From the NCBI RefSeq assembly GCF_001884065.1, contig NZ_MACH01000142.1, forward strand, positions 62,001-126,000: 64,000 bases of DNA, given 5' to 3'. The translations under genes and the position numbers were made by a program. Numbering within the stretch: the stretch's first letter is position 1; every line of letters begins with the position of its first letter. This document shows, one piece after another, positions 27,535-37,079 of the stretch. This DNA comes from Bacillus proteolyticus (lineage in GTDB: Bacteria > Bacillota > Bacilli > Bacillales > Bacillaceae_G). The notes beneath the pieces were generated by a model. The model did not search any database. It saw only the letters and a program-made list of their open reading frames with translations, and was not told the origin of the DNA.

Positions 27535-29151
27535 TTAATTACATAATAAACGATTCATTATCTCTTCAAGTAATATACCCGGCTTTACTACCTCATTTTC
27601 CGTACGCCATCCAATAAATCCATCTGGTCTTATTACTACCGCTCCCCCATTTTCTATCCCGTATAGTTTTCTAAAAAAGTTACCTTGATCGATGAAATCA
27701 CCAGCTAAACCTACCTGATACACTTTTATCTTTACGCCTAATCTCGATGAAACAACATTTGCAGCTTCAGTCCAAGCACTAGACTCTCCTCCAGAAAGTA
27801 ATACAAAGTTGCTACCAAATAGATCAAGTATAGAAACTTCTTTTCCTTCATAAGTTCCCCAAAAATGTGGCGCACGCGTTCCCGGGCGTCCGTTCAAATC
27901 AACTATATCCATTCTATGCGGTGTGTTACTTTCGTCTATAATTGCTTCTGAGCAATACTGATACCCAACAGTGACAGCTAAACTATCCAAATTACTCAAA
28001 TTACCTTCCTCTCTGCCCGCAGCACGAAATAATATACTACTCGCGTGGTCCGTTGTTAATTTTGCAACAGGGTATCTTTCTTCATGATATGTTTCTAACA
28101 ATTTTGGTTTTGCTGCCCCTTTTATAACAGCCGCTAATTTCCAAGCTAAATTATGCGCATCTTGTATTCCTGTATTTGAACCAAATCCTCCTGTTGGCGG
28201 CATAATATGCGCTGAGTCGCCAACTAAAAAAACGCGATTTTCTTGAAATTTTGTAGCTGTACTTTCAGTCGCTTCCCAAGGTAAAACACTTAATATTTCT
28301 GACTCTACATTTGTGCTTCCAATTGCTGTTTGAATAATTTGTTTACAGCGTTCTATAGTGAAATCCTCTGGTCGCTCTCCTTTTATTGGATCATAAGCTA
28401 CATGATAGATCCATTTACTCACGTTATCGACCGGAATAAGTGCACCAAGAACCTCCGGATGAAGTACCATAGAAAAACCAAAGGCGTCTCCTTGTATAAA
28501 TCCACTTAAATCAGCCTCAAAATAAATATTCATATAATAGCCACCGATTGTACCGCGACCTTCAGTTGTAATCCCTAAATGCTCACGTATTTTACTTTTG
28601 GCTCCATCTGCTGCAATTACATAGTCACAATGTATGACACTCTCTTTTTCTGTTTTTCGATCTCGAATCATTGCTATTACTCCGTTTTCATTTTGTTCAA
28701 AAGAAACTAATTCATGATAAAAAGATAGCTTTCCGCCTAATTTTTTCACGTATTGTAACATCATCTCTTCTAAAATAATTTGATAACACGCAGTTTGTTT
28801 TGATGGACTAATCTTTTCTATTTTTTGAAGTAACTCTTCATCGTTTCCGTATTGAGTCGCTCTCATTTGTTCCAATTCTTCTTTATTCACCTCAGCTATT
28901 GTATGAACTGCTATTCTTCCTCGGCAGTTCTCTAATGCTTTACCTGCCAATTTAATTCTTTGTTCCAAACCTAATTCTCGAAATAACTCCATCGTACGTA
29001 AAGTAAGACCGCCTGCTTTCGGATGAATGGCAGTAGACGGATGCCTTTCAATAAGTAAGTACTCAATGTTATGTTTTGCAAGAAATAACGCAGACGCTAA
29101 CCCGGATAATCCCCCTCCAACAATTAAAACTGGTACATAATTCGATTTCAT
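27535..29151 (-). CDS. FAD-dependent aromatic monooxygenase (PHBH fold)
   Basis: A 538-residue flavoprotein hydroxylase. The Rossmann motif VGGGLSGLASALFL binds FAD at about residues 11-24. The DG motif is DYVIAADGAKSKIREHLG and the second FAD motif is FLVGDSAHIMPPTGGFG. A C-terminal thioredoxin-like domain (about 400-538) is present, as in the RebC/MhpA/tetracycline-hydroxylase group. It should hydroxylate an aromatic or polyketide compound with NAD(P)H and O2. The start at 29151 is chosen for the GGAGGG site. It may help inactivate an antibiotic or plant phenolic; this is inference. Confidence 0.9.
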   Translation of the reverse strand: MKSNYVPVLIVGGGLSGLASALFLAKHNIEYLLIERHPSTAIHPKAGGLTLRTMELFRELGLEQRIKLAGKALENCRGRIAVHTIAEVNKEELEQMRATQYGNDEELLQKIEKISPSKQTACYQIILEEMMLQYVKKLGGKLSFYHELVSFEQNENGVIAMIRDRKTEKESVIHCDYVIAADGAKSKIREHLGITTEGRGTIGGYYMNIYFEADLSGFIQGDAFGFSMVLHPEVLGALIPVDNVSKWIYHVAYDPIKGERPEDFTIERCKQIIQTAIGSTNVESEILSVLPWEATESTATKFQENRVFLVGDSAHIMPPTGGFGSNTGIQDAHNLAWKLAAVIKGAAKPKLLETYHEERYPVAKLTTDHASSILFRAAGREEGNLSNLDSLAVTVGYQYCSEAIIDESNTPHRMDIVDLNGRPGTRAPHFWGTYEGKEVSILDLFGSNFVLLSGGESSAWTEAANVVSSRLGVKIKVYQVGLAGDFIDQGNFFRKLYGIENGGAVVIRPDGFIGWRTENEVVKPGILLEEIMNRLLCN

Positions 29152-29395
29152 ATATTTACCCTCCACATCATTGTTCTGAGCTCAGTGACATAAATATAAT
29201 CAAAAAACCAACAAAAATATAGACTTATATTTCATTTTGAATTATCATATAGATAGATTACGCCCCAAAATTTCTTTTACCTTTTCATACATTTATAATC
29301 CACCTGAATTGTGTCTGTATGAAAGTGTAAAACAAAAGAACTTACTTTACGTTGAATCATGTTCTATCGTAAAAATCAAAAATAATACAAACATT

Positions 29396-29442
29396 ATAAG
29401 CGGTCATAACCTTATGGATTATATAAGGTTGCGGCCGCTTAT
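29396..29442. terminator. Long imperfect hairpin, terminator of the broken small gene
   Basis: Two 20-base arms starting ATAAGCGG and ending CCGCTTAT pair at 17 of 20 positions. The second arm contains a GCGGCCGC site, rare in such AT-rich DNA. It overlaps the stop codon region of the broken minus-strand gene at 29439. Confidence 0.55.
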
Positions 29443-29628
29443 TTTATTGTTACATCATTTTTTGTTTTTAAAACTTCATCTATTGTGTTATGTAGTCCTT
29501 CCAATCCCTTTTCTATCTCCCTATAATTTTCAACAATAAAAAATTCATTCGTCTCGATTTTCTTTCTCAATATTGCAGCTCATACAACAATCATGTAGCA
29601 TTACCGTATCGAAGTAATGGTCCATCAT
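29439..29628 (-). pseudogene. Small gene broken by a 4-base tandem duplication
   Basis: On the minus strand ATG at 29628 opens MMDHYFDTVMLHDCCMSCN and stops after 27 codons at 29545. The other frame then carries FFIVENYREIEKGLEGLHNT to a TAA at 29439. At the junction the sequence is GAATGAAT; removing one GAAT joins the frames into a 61-residue protein with two CxxC-like cysteine pairs at its start. AAAGG lies six bases before the ATG and a hairpin follows the stop. Family unknown. It overlaps the leader of the divergent arsR gene. The stretch 29152-29395 has nothing else recognisable. Confidence 0.45.
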
Positions 29629-29661
29629 CTTAAACCTTTCGACTCATTACCAGGAGGTATA

Positions 29662-30006
29662 GTGATTAAAATGAATAAACAAGAACAATTAAATGTTATA
29701 AAAAAAAATTTTGTTGATTCTCAAAAAGTATTATTGGCAATTGGTGATGAAACACGTCAAGCTATTTTGTTAGTTCTCATGGAAACTGAATGTCAAACAG
29801 GATTACGTGTAGGAGAAATCACGCAACAAACACACCTTTCTCGACCAGCGGTATCACATCACCTTAGGCTTTTACGAGAAGCCGGTATTATTTTAATGCG
29901 AAAAGAAGGTACAAAAAACTTTTATTATATTGATATACGTACAAAATTAAGTTTATTAAAGAACCTTGTATTAGATATTGAAAAGCTATTGCACAACTTT
30001 TATTGA
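29662..30006 (+). CDS. ArsR family transcriptional regulator
   Basis: A 114-residue winged-helix repressor. The HTH is at LRVGEITQQTHLSRPAVSHH followed by the wing RKEGTKNFYYI. No cysteine metal site of the ArsR/SmtB alpha-3 type (CxC) is present in the recognition helix, so it may sense an organic or redox signal and not a metal. The GTG at 29662 is chosen because AGGAGG is four bases away; the ATG at 29671 would be 13 bases away. It is the first gene of an operon with the oxidoreductase, 18 bases downstream. Confidence 0.87.
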   Translation: MIKMNKQEQLNVIKKNFVDSQKVLLAIGDETRQAILLVLMETECQTGLRVGEITQQTHLSRPAVSHHLRLLREAGIILMRKEGTKNFYYIDIRTKLSLLKNLVLDIEKLLHNFY

Positions 30007-30024
30007 AATTTGGAGGTATAAGAA

Positions 30025-31023
30025 ATGAAAGCGATGATAATTGATAAATACGGCAAAGTTCCAATGCGTATGGCAGAGGTACCTACTCCTGAAATAAGTG
30101 AGCATGAAGTGCTCGCAGAAATTCATGCAGCTAGTATTAACCCAATTGATTTTAAAATACGCGATGGCAAAGTAAAAATGTTACTGAAATATGAAATGCC
30201 CCTAATCCTTGGGAATGACTTTTCTGGTGTCATCGTAAAGGTTGGATCAAAAGTGACTCACTTTAAAGTCGGTGATGAAATATATGCACGTCCAAGAAAA
30301 AATAAGATTGGTACTTTCGCGGAATATATAGCCATTCATGAAGATGATATAGCCTTAAAACCGAAAAATTTAAGTTTTGAGGAAGCGGCGTCGATTCCTC
30401 TCGTTGGCTTAACATCCTATCAAGCTTTACATGACATTATGCAATTACAACAAGGACAAAAGATTTTGATTCACGCTGGATCTGGTGGAGTTGGTACTTT
30501 CGCAATTCAGTTAGCAAAAATAATGGGCGCTACCGTTACAACGACTGCTAGTGAGGCTGGTGCGAATTTAGTAAAGTCTCTTGGCGCAGATGAAATGATT
30601 AATTACAAAACAGAAAAATTTGAAGATATACTAACAAATTATGATGCGGTATTTGATACAATCGGTGGTACAACACTTGAAAAATCATTCAATATTATAA
30701 AAAGCGGAGGCAACATTGTTTCCGTTTCAGGGATGCCGAATGCTCGATTCGGTAAAGAATTCGGTTCAGGATTTTTCAAAACACTCTTATTTTCATTAGC
30801 AAGTAAAAAACTTACTGCACTTGAAAAAAAACATAATGCTCAATATTCATTTTTATTTATGAAACCAAGCGGAGATCAATTACGTACTATTGCAAATTAT
30901 ATTGAAGCTGGAAAAATCAAACCGGTAATCGATCGTGTTTTCCCTTTTGAAGATGCTCAAAAAGCAATGGAATATTCGGAGGCTGGAAGAGCAAAAGGAA
31001 AAATAATTGTAAAAATTAAATAA
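30025..31023 (+). CDS. NADP-dependent quinone oxidoreductase / zinc-independent alcohol dehydrogenase (MDR)
   Basis: A 332-residue medium-chain reductase. The GroES-like half carries ASINPIDFKIRDGK and LGNDFSGVIVKVGSK. The nucleotide-binding motif is ILIHAGSGGVGTFAIQLAK at about 147-165. Zinc ligands of true alcohol dehydrogenases are absent, so it belongs to the quinone oxidoreductase branch, which reduces reactive enones or quinones with NADPH. It follows arsR by 18 bases with GGAGG upstream, so the ArsR protein probably controls it. Confidence 0.9.
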   Translation: MKAMIIDKYGKVPMRMAEVPTPEISEHEVLAEIHAASINPIDFKIRDGKVKMLLKYEMPLILGNDFSGVIVKVGSKVTHFKVGDEIYARPRKNKIGTFAEYIAIHEDDIALKPKNLSFEEAASIPLVGLTSYQALHDIMQLQQGQKILIHAGSGGVGTFAIQLAKIMGATVTTTASEAGANLVKSLGADEMINYKTEKFEDILTNYDAVFDTIGGTTLEKSFNIIKSGGNIVSVSGMPNARFGKEFGSGFFKTLLFSLASKKLTALEKKHNAQYSFLFMKPSGDQLRTIANYIEAGKIKPVIDRVFPFEDAQKAMEYSEAGRAKGKIIVKIK

Positions 31024-31027
31024 TAAT

Positions 31028-31057
31028 AAAAACTCATTTTTTTAAAATGGAGTTTTT
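31028..31057 (+). terminator. Terminator after the oxidoreductase
   Basis: Arms AAAAACTCATTTT and AAAATGGAGTTTTT with one mismatch, followed by ATATTT. It closes the arsR operon. Confidence 0.6.
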
Positions 31058-31201
31058 ATATTTGCTGTTAAATAGACATAGTGCAGTGAAGTCCTTACAA
31101 TAGATTTCAAGGGGAAATATCATATTATACTTTTAGCTAACTTTACAAAGAATACATACGTACAAATACATAATAAAAAAAATAAACAAGGAGGAGATAA
31201 A

Positions 31202-32668
31202 ATGACTAAAAATAATGAAGCTGGTTGGAATTTAGATAATAGTTATACGACTTTACCACAATCATTTTATACAGAAATCCCCCCTACTCCCGTAAGTTCA
31301 CCGGAGTTAATTAAACTAAACCATTCATTAGCAATATCTCTTGGCTTTAATCCAGAAGAACTGAAGAAGGAAGCCGAAATTGCGATTTTTGCTGGTAACG
31401 CAACACCAGAAGGAGCTTATCCATTAGCTCAAGCATACGCTGGGCACCAATTTGGTCATTTCAACATGTTAGGAGATGGTCGTGCCCTCTTAATTGGAGA
31501 ACAAATTACCCCTTCAGGTGAACGTTTTGATATTCAATTGAAAGGTTCTGGCCCTACTCCATATTCACGCCGAGGAGATGGTCGCGCTGCCCTTGGACCA
31601 ATGCTACGTGAATATATTATTAGTGAAGCAATGTATGCACTTGATATTCCGACTACTCGTAGTTTAGCAGTCGTCACAACTGGTGAACCAACATATCGTG
31701 AAACAAAGTTACCTGGAGCAATTTTAACAAGGATAGCAAGCAGCCATATACGCGTCGGTACATTTCAATACGCTGCAGCTCGTGGCTCAAACGAGGACCT
31801 TAAATCACTAGCCGACTATACGATAAAAAGGCATTATCCAGAAATTGAAGCTCATGAAAACCGATATACTGCGCTACTTCAAGAAGTCATTAAACGACAA
31901 GCAAATCTCATCGCAAAATGGCAACTCGTCGGCTTCATTCACGGCGTAATGAACACTGACAACATAACAATTAGTGGCGAAACGATTGATTACGGTCCTT
32001 GTGCATTTATGGACAATTACGACCAAGGAACAGTATTTAGCTCTATTGATACACAAGGTCGCTACGCATATGGAAATCAGCCATATATGGCCGCATGGGA
32101 CCTCGCGCGATTAGCTGAATCTTTAATGCCGATTCTACACGAAGACGAAGAAGCAGCCTTAAAAATTGCACAAGACGAAATTTCAAAATTCAGCGTGCAG
32201 TACGAAAACAATTGGTTCCTCGGTATGAAGAAGAAATTAGGACTATTTAACGAAGACGAACAAGACAAAGCACTTATTGAGAAACTTTTAAAAATGATGG
32301 AGAAATATAAAGCGGATTACACAAATACATTCCGTTCTTTAACTCTTAACACGTTAGAAAGTAGTCCTCTCTTTGGTAGCGATGAATTTAAAGAATGGTA
32401 CAATCAATGGCAATCTCGATTAGAACGACAAGAAGAATCGAAAGAGAACGCCTATGAGATGATGAAAAATAATAACCCATCAATCATCCCAAGAAACCAT
32501 CGCGTAGAAGAAGCACTAGAAGCTGCTGTTACAGGTGGAGATTATAGCGTAATGGAGAAACTTCTTGAAGCTTTATCAAACCCTTATGCATACTCTACAA
32601 ATCAAGAAGAATACTGTGTTCCACCTGCACCGACGAATCGTCCTTATCGTACTTTTTGTGGGACTTGA
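31202..32668 (+). CDS. selO: Protein adenylyltransferase SelO (YdiU family)
   Basis: A 488-residue pseudokinase-fold enzyme that attaches AMP to proteins. Conserved motifs seen are [56 protein letters not shown] and [11 protein letters not shown]. The chain ends with the family tail [11 protein letters not shown], where Cys replaces the selenocysteine of animal SelO. AAGGAGGAG lies six bases before the start. Known role: redox-linked AMPylation of metabolic enzymes. Single-gene unit. The gap 32669-32820 holds no gene. Confidence 0.95.
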   Translation: MTKNNEAGWNLDNSYTTLPQSFYTEIPPTPVSSPELIKLNHSLAISLGFNPEELKKEAEIAIFAGNATPEGAYPLAQAYAGHQFGHFNMLGDGRALLIGEQITPSGERFDIQLKGSGPTPYSRRGDGRAALGPMLREYIISEAMYALDIPTTRSLAVVTTGEPTYRETKLPGAILTRIASSHIRVGTFQYAAARGSNEDLKSLADYTIKRHYPEIEAHENRYTALLQEVIKRQANLIAKWQLVGFIHGVMNTDNITISGETIDYGPCAFMDNYDQGTVFSSIDTQGRYAYGNQPYMAAWDLARLAESLMPILHEDEEAALKIAQDEISKFSVQYENNWFLGMKKKLGLFNEDEQDKALIEKLLKMMEKYKADYTNTFRSLTLNTLESSPLFGSDEFKEWYNQWQSRLERQEESKENAYEMMKNNNPSIIPRNHRVEEALEAAVTGGDYSVMEKLLEALSNPYAYSTNQEEYCVPPAPTNRPYRTFCGT

Positions 32669-32820
32669 TTATGTAATACTTTTAGAAAGGTGTATTCTTA
32701 TAATTATGTGCACCTTCCAGAATAACCTTATTACTTTTTCCGGCACTAACTTACATGCTAAAACTGAAGAAACAGTAAATCTCCTAGATTAAATATACGT
32801 GTGCCATGGAATTACACAAA

Positions 32821-32871
32821 ATAAAAACCGTTTGCCACATCCTAATTTACGGTGTAGCAAACGGTTTTTAT
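32821..32871. terminator. Bidirectional terminator between selO and phr
   Basis: Perfect 15-bp arms ATAAAAACCGTTTGC and GCAAACGGTTTTTAT enclose a 21-base loop. Read leftward it ends the rap-phr operon; read rightward it ends selO. Confidence 0.85.
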
Positions 32872-32894
32872 TTTTTTATATTATATGCTTTTTT

Positions 32895-33029
32895 TCAACC
32901 GCCAGTATGTCCTTCAGAGTACTTAATAACATCTACAGGCTTTACATTCTCTTTTGAAACTACAAAACCACCGAACGTGAAGGTTACAGCTGTTATGATT
33001 CCTAATAAACTAATAGTTACCTTTTTCAT
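32895..33029 (-). CDS. phr: Phr signalling peptide precursor
   Basis: A 44-residue precursor. It has a basic start MKKVTISLL, a hydrophobic export segment to about residue 22, a linker, and the C-terminus KYSEGHTGG. This is the layout of Phr pre-peptides, which are exported, cut, and re-imported as 5-7 residue signals that block the partner Rap protein. The mature signal is probably within the last nine residues; the exact cut is inference. Its ATG overlaps the rap stop by four bases (ATGA) and GGGAGGG lies seven bases upstream, inside rap. Confidence 0.85.
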   Translation of the reverse strand: MKKVTISLLGIITAVTFTFGGFVVSKENVKPVDVIKYSEGHTGG

Positions 33030-34120
33030 TTTAGTCCCTCCCTCTCTATAGCTTTTTTTCTTGATTGAGAACTTGAATAGAAATATTCACTTGCTTTAAG
33101 TGTATTTCCTTCTTCATAGTATTTTAAGGCTAAAGATTCTTCATATTTTTCTATATTCTCATATAGTTCTTCTCGATTGAAGTATTCAATTCCTTTTAAA
33201 ACAATATTTTCAAACTCATTCGCAGCTAAATTGTCATTCATAGACTTTAAGATCATTAGGCGATGATAAAATTCTTCATTTTTCAACTCACCACAAATTG
33301 TTAACGCTTTTTCAATAAGTGTATTTGCAGTTTCTTTATTTTTCAATTTAAAATGTTCTCTTGCTTCAATGAATAGAGCTTTATAATTATTTGGAGATTT
33401 TTCATTTACTTCACTAATATATCGAATAGCTAGTTCAGATAAATTTTGACTGCCGTATAAAAACGCTAAATTGTGACGGCTATAGAGGCTAGCGTGTTCT
33501 TCCCCTAGTCTTTTAAATACATCTAATGCCGAGATTAAGTATTCTTCCGCTAACTCATACTCTTTTAAGTGAATACACGTTAATCCATAAAGATTGTCAC
33601 AATACCCTATATTTAATTCAAAATCACGATGTTTAGCATAGATTTCTTTAGCCATCGAAACTTGTTTTAATGCCAAGACATATTGCTGTTTATGACAACT
33701 GAAAGTAGACAGTTTGAAATAGAATTCTGCGTGTTCTAATTCATCTGGAAGTTGAAGCAATTTCTTTTCCGCTTCTTCATATAGTTCTTTAGCCGAAATA
33801 TAGTTTCCAGTTATAGTGGAATGCATCGCTTTAAAAAAATAATAATAATATGATAATAAACTATCAGATGGTTTACCAAGTGCTTCTATTTTATTAAAAC
33901 TATCTTTACTAATACTTAAGCTATCTATTAGATACTGGTATCTAAACTCTAATAGAGCGTAATATAACTGTACATTTGGATCATTATCAATACCTTGGAT
34001 TTGCTTATCAATTTCTTTTTTCAAATTTCTTGATTCTGTTATATTTCTTTTGCGAATTTCATGATATAAATCGCTTAACATGTGTATGATTCTTTCATTT
34101 CCTTTTATTTGAACGTTCAT
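33026..34120 (-). CDS. rap: Rap family response-regulator phosphatase/inhibitor (TPR protein)
   Basis: A 364-residue Rap protein: an N-terminal three-helix bundle (about 1-70) and then a series of tetratricopeptide repeats to the end (for example NIGYCDNLYGLTCIHLKEYE). Rap proteins dephosphorylate Spo0F or block response regulators and so delay sporulation, competence or other programmes. They are inhibited by the Phr peptide encoded next door. The ATG follows AAAGGGGG. The four-base overlap with phr shows a standard Rap-Phr module. Upstream 34121-34407 has no gene. Confidence 0.92.
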   Translation of the reverse strand: MNVQIKGNERIIHMLSDLYHEIRKRNITESRNLKKEIDKQIQGIDNDPNVQLYYALLEFRYQYLIDSLSISKDSFNKIEALGKPSDSLLSYYYYFFKAMHSTITGNYISAKELYEEAEKKLLQLPDELEHAEFYFKLSTFSCHKQQYVLALKQVSMAKEIYAKHRDFELNIGYCDNLYGLTCIHLKEYELAEEYLISALDVFKRLGEEHASLYSRHNLAFLYGSQNLSELAIRYISEVNEKSPNNYKALFIEAREHFKLKNKETANTLIEKALTICGELKNEEFYHRLMILKSMNDNLAANEFENIVLKGIEYFNREELYENIEKYEESLALKYYEEGNTLKASEYFYSSSQSRKKAIEREGLK

Positions 34121-34407
34121 ATCATAGCCCCCTTTGTTTACTTAGTTTCATTCTCATATTACCATAATTAACTTTCTTTTCTGACTTTATAATATTGAGA
34201 AACTTTTAAAGGAACAAATACCAATAAGATTATTATTAAATGGAGCACTCTATCTTTGAACTCAAGTTATGATACCAAAAGGATAGAAGTAAGTTTTTAC
34301 CACCACTTATATTTTGCTGTTATCCTTTAATCTCCTTAACTTCACTGACTTTATGAACGCTAATAAGCACTTTGCAGAATAAATTCTTTCATTCGTTCAT
34401 CTTCACA

Positions 34408-35022
34408 TTAATTATTATAAAACTCATCTCTCATCAACTCCGCAATCCCCCTACTCCCCTCACTACCAACTTTCTCAAGTTCCTCCACAACTAAATTCCG
34501 TCTCTCTACCGAATGATTTTGACTTAACTTCGCTTTTCCTTCTATTTTATTTATCTTTATTTTGAATCCAACTATCCCCTTACTTAATCCTCCCATATAA
34601 TTCGGGTCTACATCATTAAGTGAATAGGTACTCTGTGGATCTTCATATGCATGTACTAAATCTTGAAGAGAGTCTATTAATTCCTTTTCATCCTCAACAA
34701 TTTCTAATTCACCATATACATGCACTGCAACATAATTCCATGTTGGTACTGCATTGTTTGTTTCATACCATGACGGTGATATGTAACTATGCGGTCCTTG
34801 AAATATAGCTAGTGCTTGCTGTTTCCCACCATCTTTCCACTGTTCATTCGGACGTGCAAAGTGACCATATAATGTAAAGGTTTCTCTATTCAGTAACAAC
34901 GGCAAATGCGTTGCATATGGTTCCCCGTTATGTTGAGAAAATAACGTCGCAAAGCTATTTTGTTCAATTATTTCGTACTTCATCTCTTCATCTTGTATTG
35001 TAAAATATTTTGGTATGTACAT
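34408..35022 (-). CDS. paiB: PaiB-type FMN-binding negative transcriptional regulator
   Basis: A 204-residue split-barrel FMN-binding protein. Seen are MYIPKYFTI, PYATHLPLLL, GHFARPNEQW, YISPSWYETNNAVPTWNYVA and GIVGFKIKI, all typical of PaiB. In B. subtilis PaiB acts with the acetyltransferase PaiA and represses sporulation and degradative-enzyme genes; no paiA lies next to it here. The start at 35022 is chosen for the GGGAG site just upstream. It appears monocistronic. Confidence 0.88.
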   Translation of the reverse strand: MYIPKYFTIQDEEMKYEIIEQNSFATLFSQHNGEPYATHLPLLLNRETFTLYGHFARPNEQWKDGGKQQALAIFQGPHSYISPSWYETNNAVPTWNYVAVHVYGELEIVEDEKELIDSLQDLVHAYEDPQSTYSLNDVDPNYMGGLSKGIVGFKIKINKIEGKAKLSQNHSVERRNLVVEELEKVGSEGSRGIAELMRDEFYNN

Positions 35023-35156
35023 AATCTCCCTCTTTTCCGATCTTTTATTTCTCATTATATTTAGGAATCGTATCATTCAACAGAGCCAGTTTATATTTGT
35101 TTTATAATGACAGCTTTCTATTCCAAAAGAATAGGCGGTATGTACTTCATGCCGCC

Positions 35157-35684
35157 TTAGTGCATTTTTTCTAATATATTTGTAATGAATGCAGTCTTAC
35201 CCTTGCTATAGCTGGCTCGATTTTCCGACTCTCTTGCTAACTTTTCCTTTAAGCGCCCATATTCAATAGCAACATCGGCATATTCACGAAGGTAATCCCG
35301 AAACACTACATGTCTCCTCAACTCTTCACTATTCTTATCACACACATATAGATGATGTTCCATCCAAACTGTACTTTTCCCGCTCCATGGAACGAAAGCA
35401 TCCTTTCGTCCAAACGCCTCTCTCCCTTTGAAGCTCCATTCTTCTTGATGATAGTATCCTACCGTTTCAAGCTTTTTTACTACTCCAGGAAAAATTTCGT
35501 AATCTTCTATTACTATATCAATATCTAATATTGGTTTAGACGAAAGCCCTTTAACAGCTGTGCTCCCAACATGTTCAATGGACAAAACAAGTTCTTCCAT
35601 TGCATTGTTAATGAGAGATTGTAGTTTATAAAATTCACTTTCCCATTTGATGTTATATTCTTCGATAGTAATTCTCTGCTTCAA
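35157..35684 (-). CDS. GrpB family protein (nucleotidyltransferase-like fold)
   Basis: A 175-residue GrpB/UPF0157 protein. It shows the start EYNIKWESEFYKL, the motif HVGSTAVKGLSSKPILDIDI with two acidic residues resembling a nucleotidyltransferase site, and HHLYVCDKNSEELRRH. The biochemical role is unknown. Reading in the same direction as the flanking genes, it may share transcription with the DUF4260 gene 35 bases upstream. Confidence 0.88.
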   Translation of the reverse strand: MKQRITIEEYNIKWESEFYKLQSLINNAMEELVLSIEHVGSTAVKGLSSKPILDIDIVIEDYEIFPGVVKKLETVGYYHQEEWSFKGREAFGRKDAFVPWSGKSTVWMEHHLYVCDKNSEELRRHVVFRDYLREYADVAIEYGRLKEKLARESENRASYSKGKTAFITNILEKMH

Positions 35685-35719
35685 TGTATCCCTCTTCTCA
35701 AAATATATATAAAAACAAT

Positions 35720-36067
35720 TTATAACCTCTGAATGTGAGTATCTTTAAAATCCGTCTCATATTTCAATCCATATCCAAACATTCGATCCATTCCGATATG
35801 TGCTGTCCATATTAACCCTATCATAATAACGATGTCTACCTTAAAAAAGACACCTATTAGAACAATTAATATGGATATGATATATGTGTGAAATAAATTA
35901 TAAATTTTAGCACCAACATGGTTATTTATCCCATACGCTACCATTGATAAATCCGGTGCTAAAAGGAACACCAAAAATATAATCCAACTAAATTCATATA
36001 TTGAATACGTATAAATCGTGGCTAAGAATACCACTAGTCCTTCAAAATGTACAATACGTTTTTGCAT
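35720..36067 (-). CDS. DUF4260 membrane protein
   Basis: A 115-residue protein with about four hydrophobic segments. It contains the pattern LLAPDLSMVAYGINNHVGA and the C-terminal motif HIGMDRMFGYGLKY, which identify the DUF4260 family. The conserved Asp and His residues face the same ends of the helices, but the function is unknown. It begins 39 bases after the transporter stop and may be the distal part of the glcD-transporter transcript. Confidence 0.85.
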   Translation of the reverse strand: MQKRIVHFEGLVVFLATIYTYSIYEFSWIIFLVFLLAPDLSMVAYGINNHVGAKIYNLFHTYIISILIVLIGVFFKVDIVIMIGLIWTAHIGMDRMFGYGLKYETDFKDTHIQRL

Positions 36068-36106
36068 TCTTCTTCATTCCTCTAATTCAAATGATAGGTT
36101 TCTCTC

Positions 36107-37075
36107 TTATTTTTCAATATTTACCGATAAATTCTTATCACTGAAAGTATCCTTTGCATTTTTTGACCAAACGGTTGCTAATATCGGTCCTGCAATGTTA
36201 TGCCATACTGCCGCTAATACACTTGGGAGTGCAGCAGCTGGTCCAAAATGTGCTGTCGCCAGTGCAACACCTAAGCCTGAATTTTGCATTCCTACTTCAA
36301 TTGAAATGGCTCTTCTAGTTCCTTCATCTAGCCCAAGTACAAACGCTGTTATATACCCGAGTAAAAAACCGAATGCATTATGGAGCATAACTGCTACAAA
36401 GATAAGAAGGCCTGAAGAAGTAATACTACCTACATTTGCTGAAACAACTGCAGAAACAATAATTATAATTGCTATAACTGATATTAAAGGAATAACTGGC
36501 ATCCCTTTATTAACGGTATTAGGGCAAAACTTCTTCACTACTAGTCCTAAAATAATAGGCACAATAATGACTTGTACTATAGAAAGAAACATAGACATAG
36601 GATTTACTGGCATCCATTGCCCCGCAAGTAATAATAAAATGAGAGGTGTAGCAATTGGTGCTAATAAAGTTGATAATGAAGTCATTGCAATAGACAACGC
36701 TAAGTTCCCTTTCGCTAAGTACACCATAACATTTGATGCAGTGCCACCCGGTACTGAACCGAGTAACACTAATCCAGCTGCTAATTCCGCTGGTAGATTC
36801 ATAACGTAGGCTAGTACGTATGCGACAAGTGGCATAATAATAAACTGAGCACATACACCGATAATAACTGGCAATGGTTTTGTAGCAATGATTTTGAAAT
36901 CAACAGCCTTTAATGTTAATCCCATCCCAAACATTACCACTCCAAGTAAAATCGTTATGTAACTATTTAACCCAAGAAATGGCGCGGGAATGAAATATGC
37001 AATAGCTGCAATACAAATAACCCACAACGCAAAATATTTTCCAGCTATATTACTTATCGCTTCTAGTACTTTCAC
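36107..37075 (-). CDS. Bile acid:sodium symporter family (BASS) transporter
   Basis: A 322-residue transporter with about ten membrane segments. The motifs GMGLTLKAVDF, LLGSVPGGTASNVMVYLAKG and IEVGMQNSGLGVALA are BASS hallmarks: the two crossing helices with unwound GG/GT sites for sodium. Bacterial relatives move pyruvate, pantoate or other organic acids. It starts four bases after the stop of the GlcD-like oxidase, so the pair forms an operon; I infer uptake of a 2-hydroxy acid that the oxidase then oxidises. Confidence 0.88.
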   Translation of the reverse strand: MKVLEAISNIAGKYFALWVICIAAIAYFIPAPFLGLNSYITILLGVVMFGMGLTLKAVDFKIIATKPLPVIIGVCAQFIIMPLVAYVLAYVMNLPAELAAGLVLLGSVPGGTASNVMVYLAKGNLALSIAMTSLSTLLAPIATPLILLLLAGQWMPVNPMSMFLSIVQVIIVPIILGLVVKKFCPNTVNKGMPVIPLISVIAIIIIVSAVVSANVGSITSSGLLIFVAVMLHNAFGFLLGYITAFVLGLDEGTRRAISIEVGMQNSGLGVALATAHFGPAAALPSVLAAVWHNIAGPILATVWSKNAKDTFSDKNLSVNIEK

Positions 37076-37079
37076 CCAA

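Noticed and set aside
29237-29539. Plus-strand open frame of 100 codons
   Set aside because: No ribosome site, spans the hairpin at 29396 and is antisense to the broken small gene.
36018-36809. Plus-strand open frame of 263 codons
   Set aside because: It is a shadow on the opposite strand of the BASS transporter; composition follows the membrane-protein codons of the true gene.
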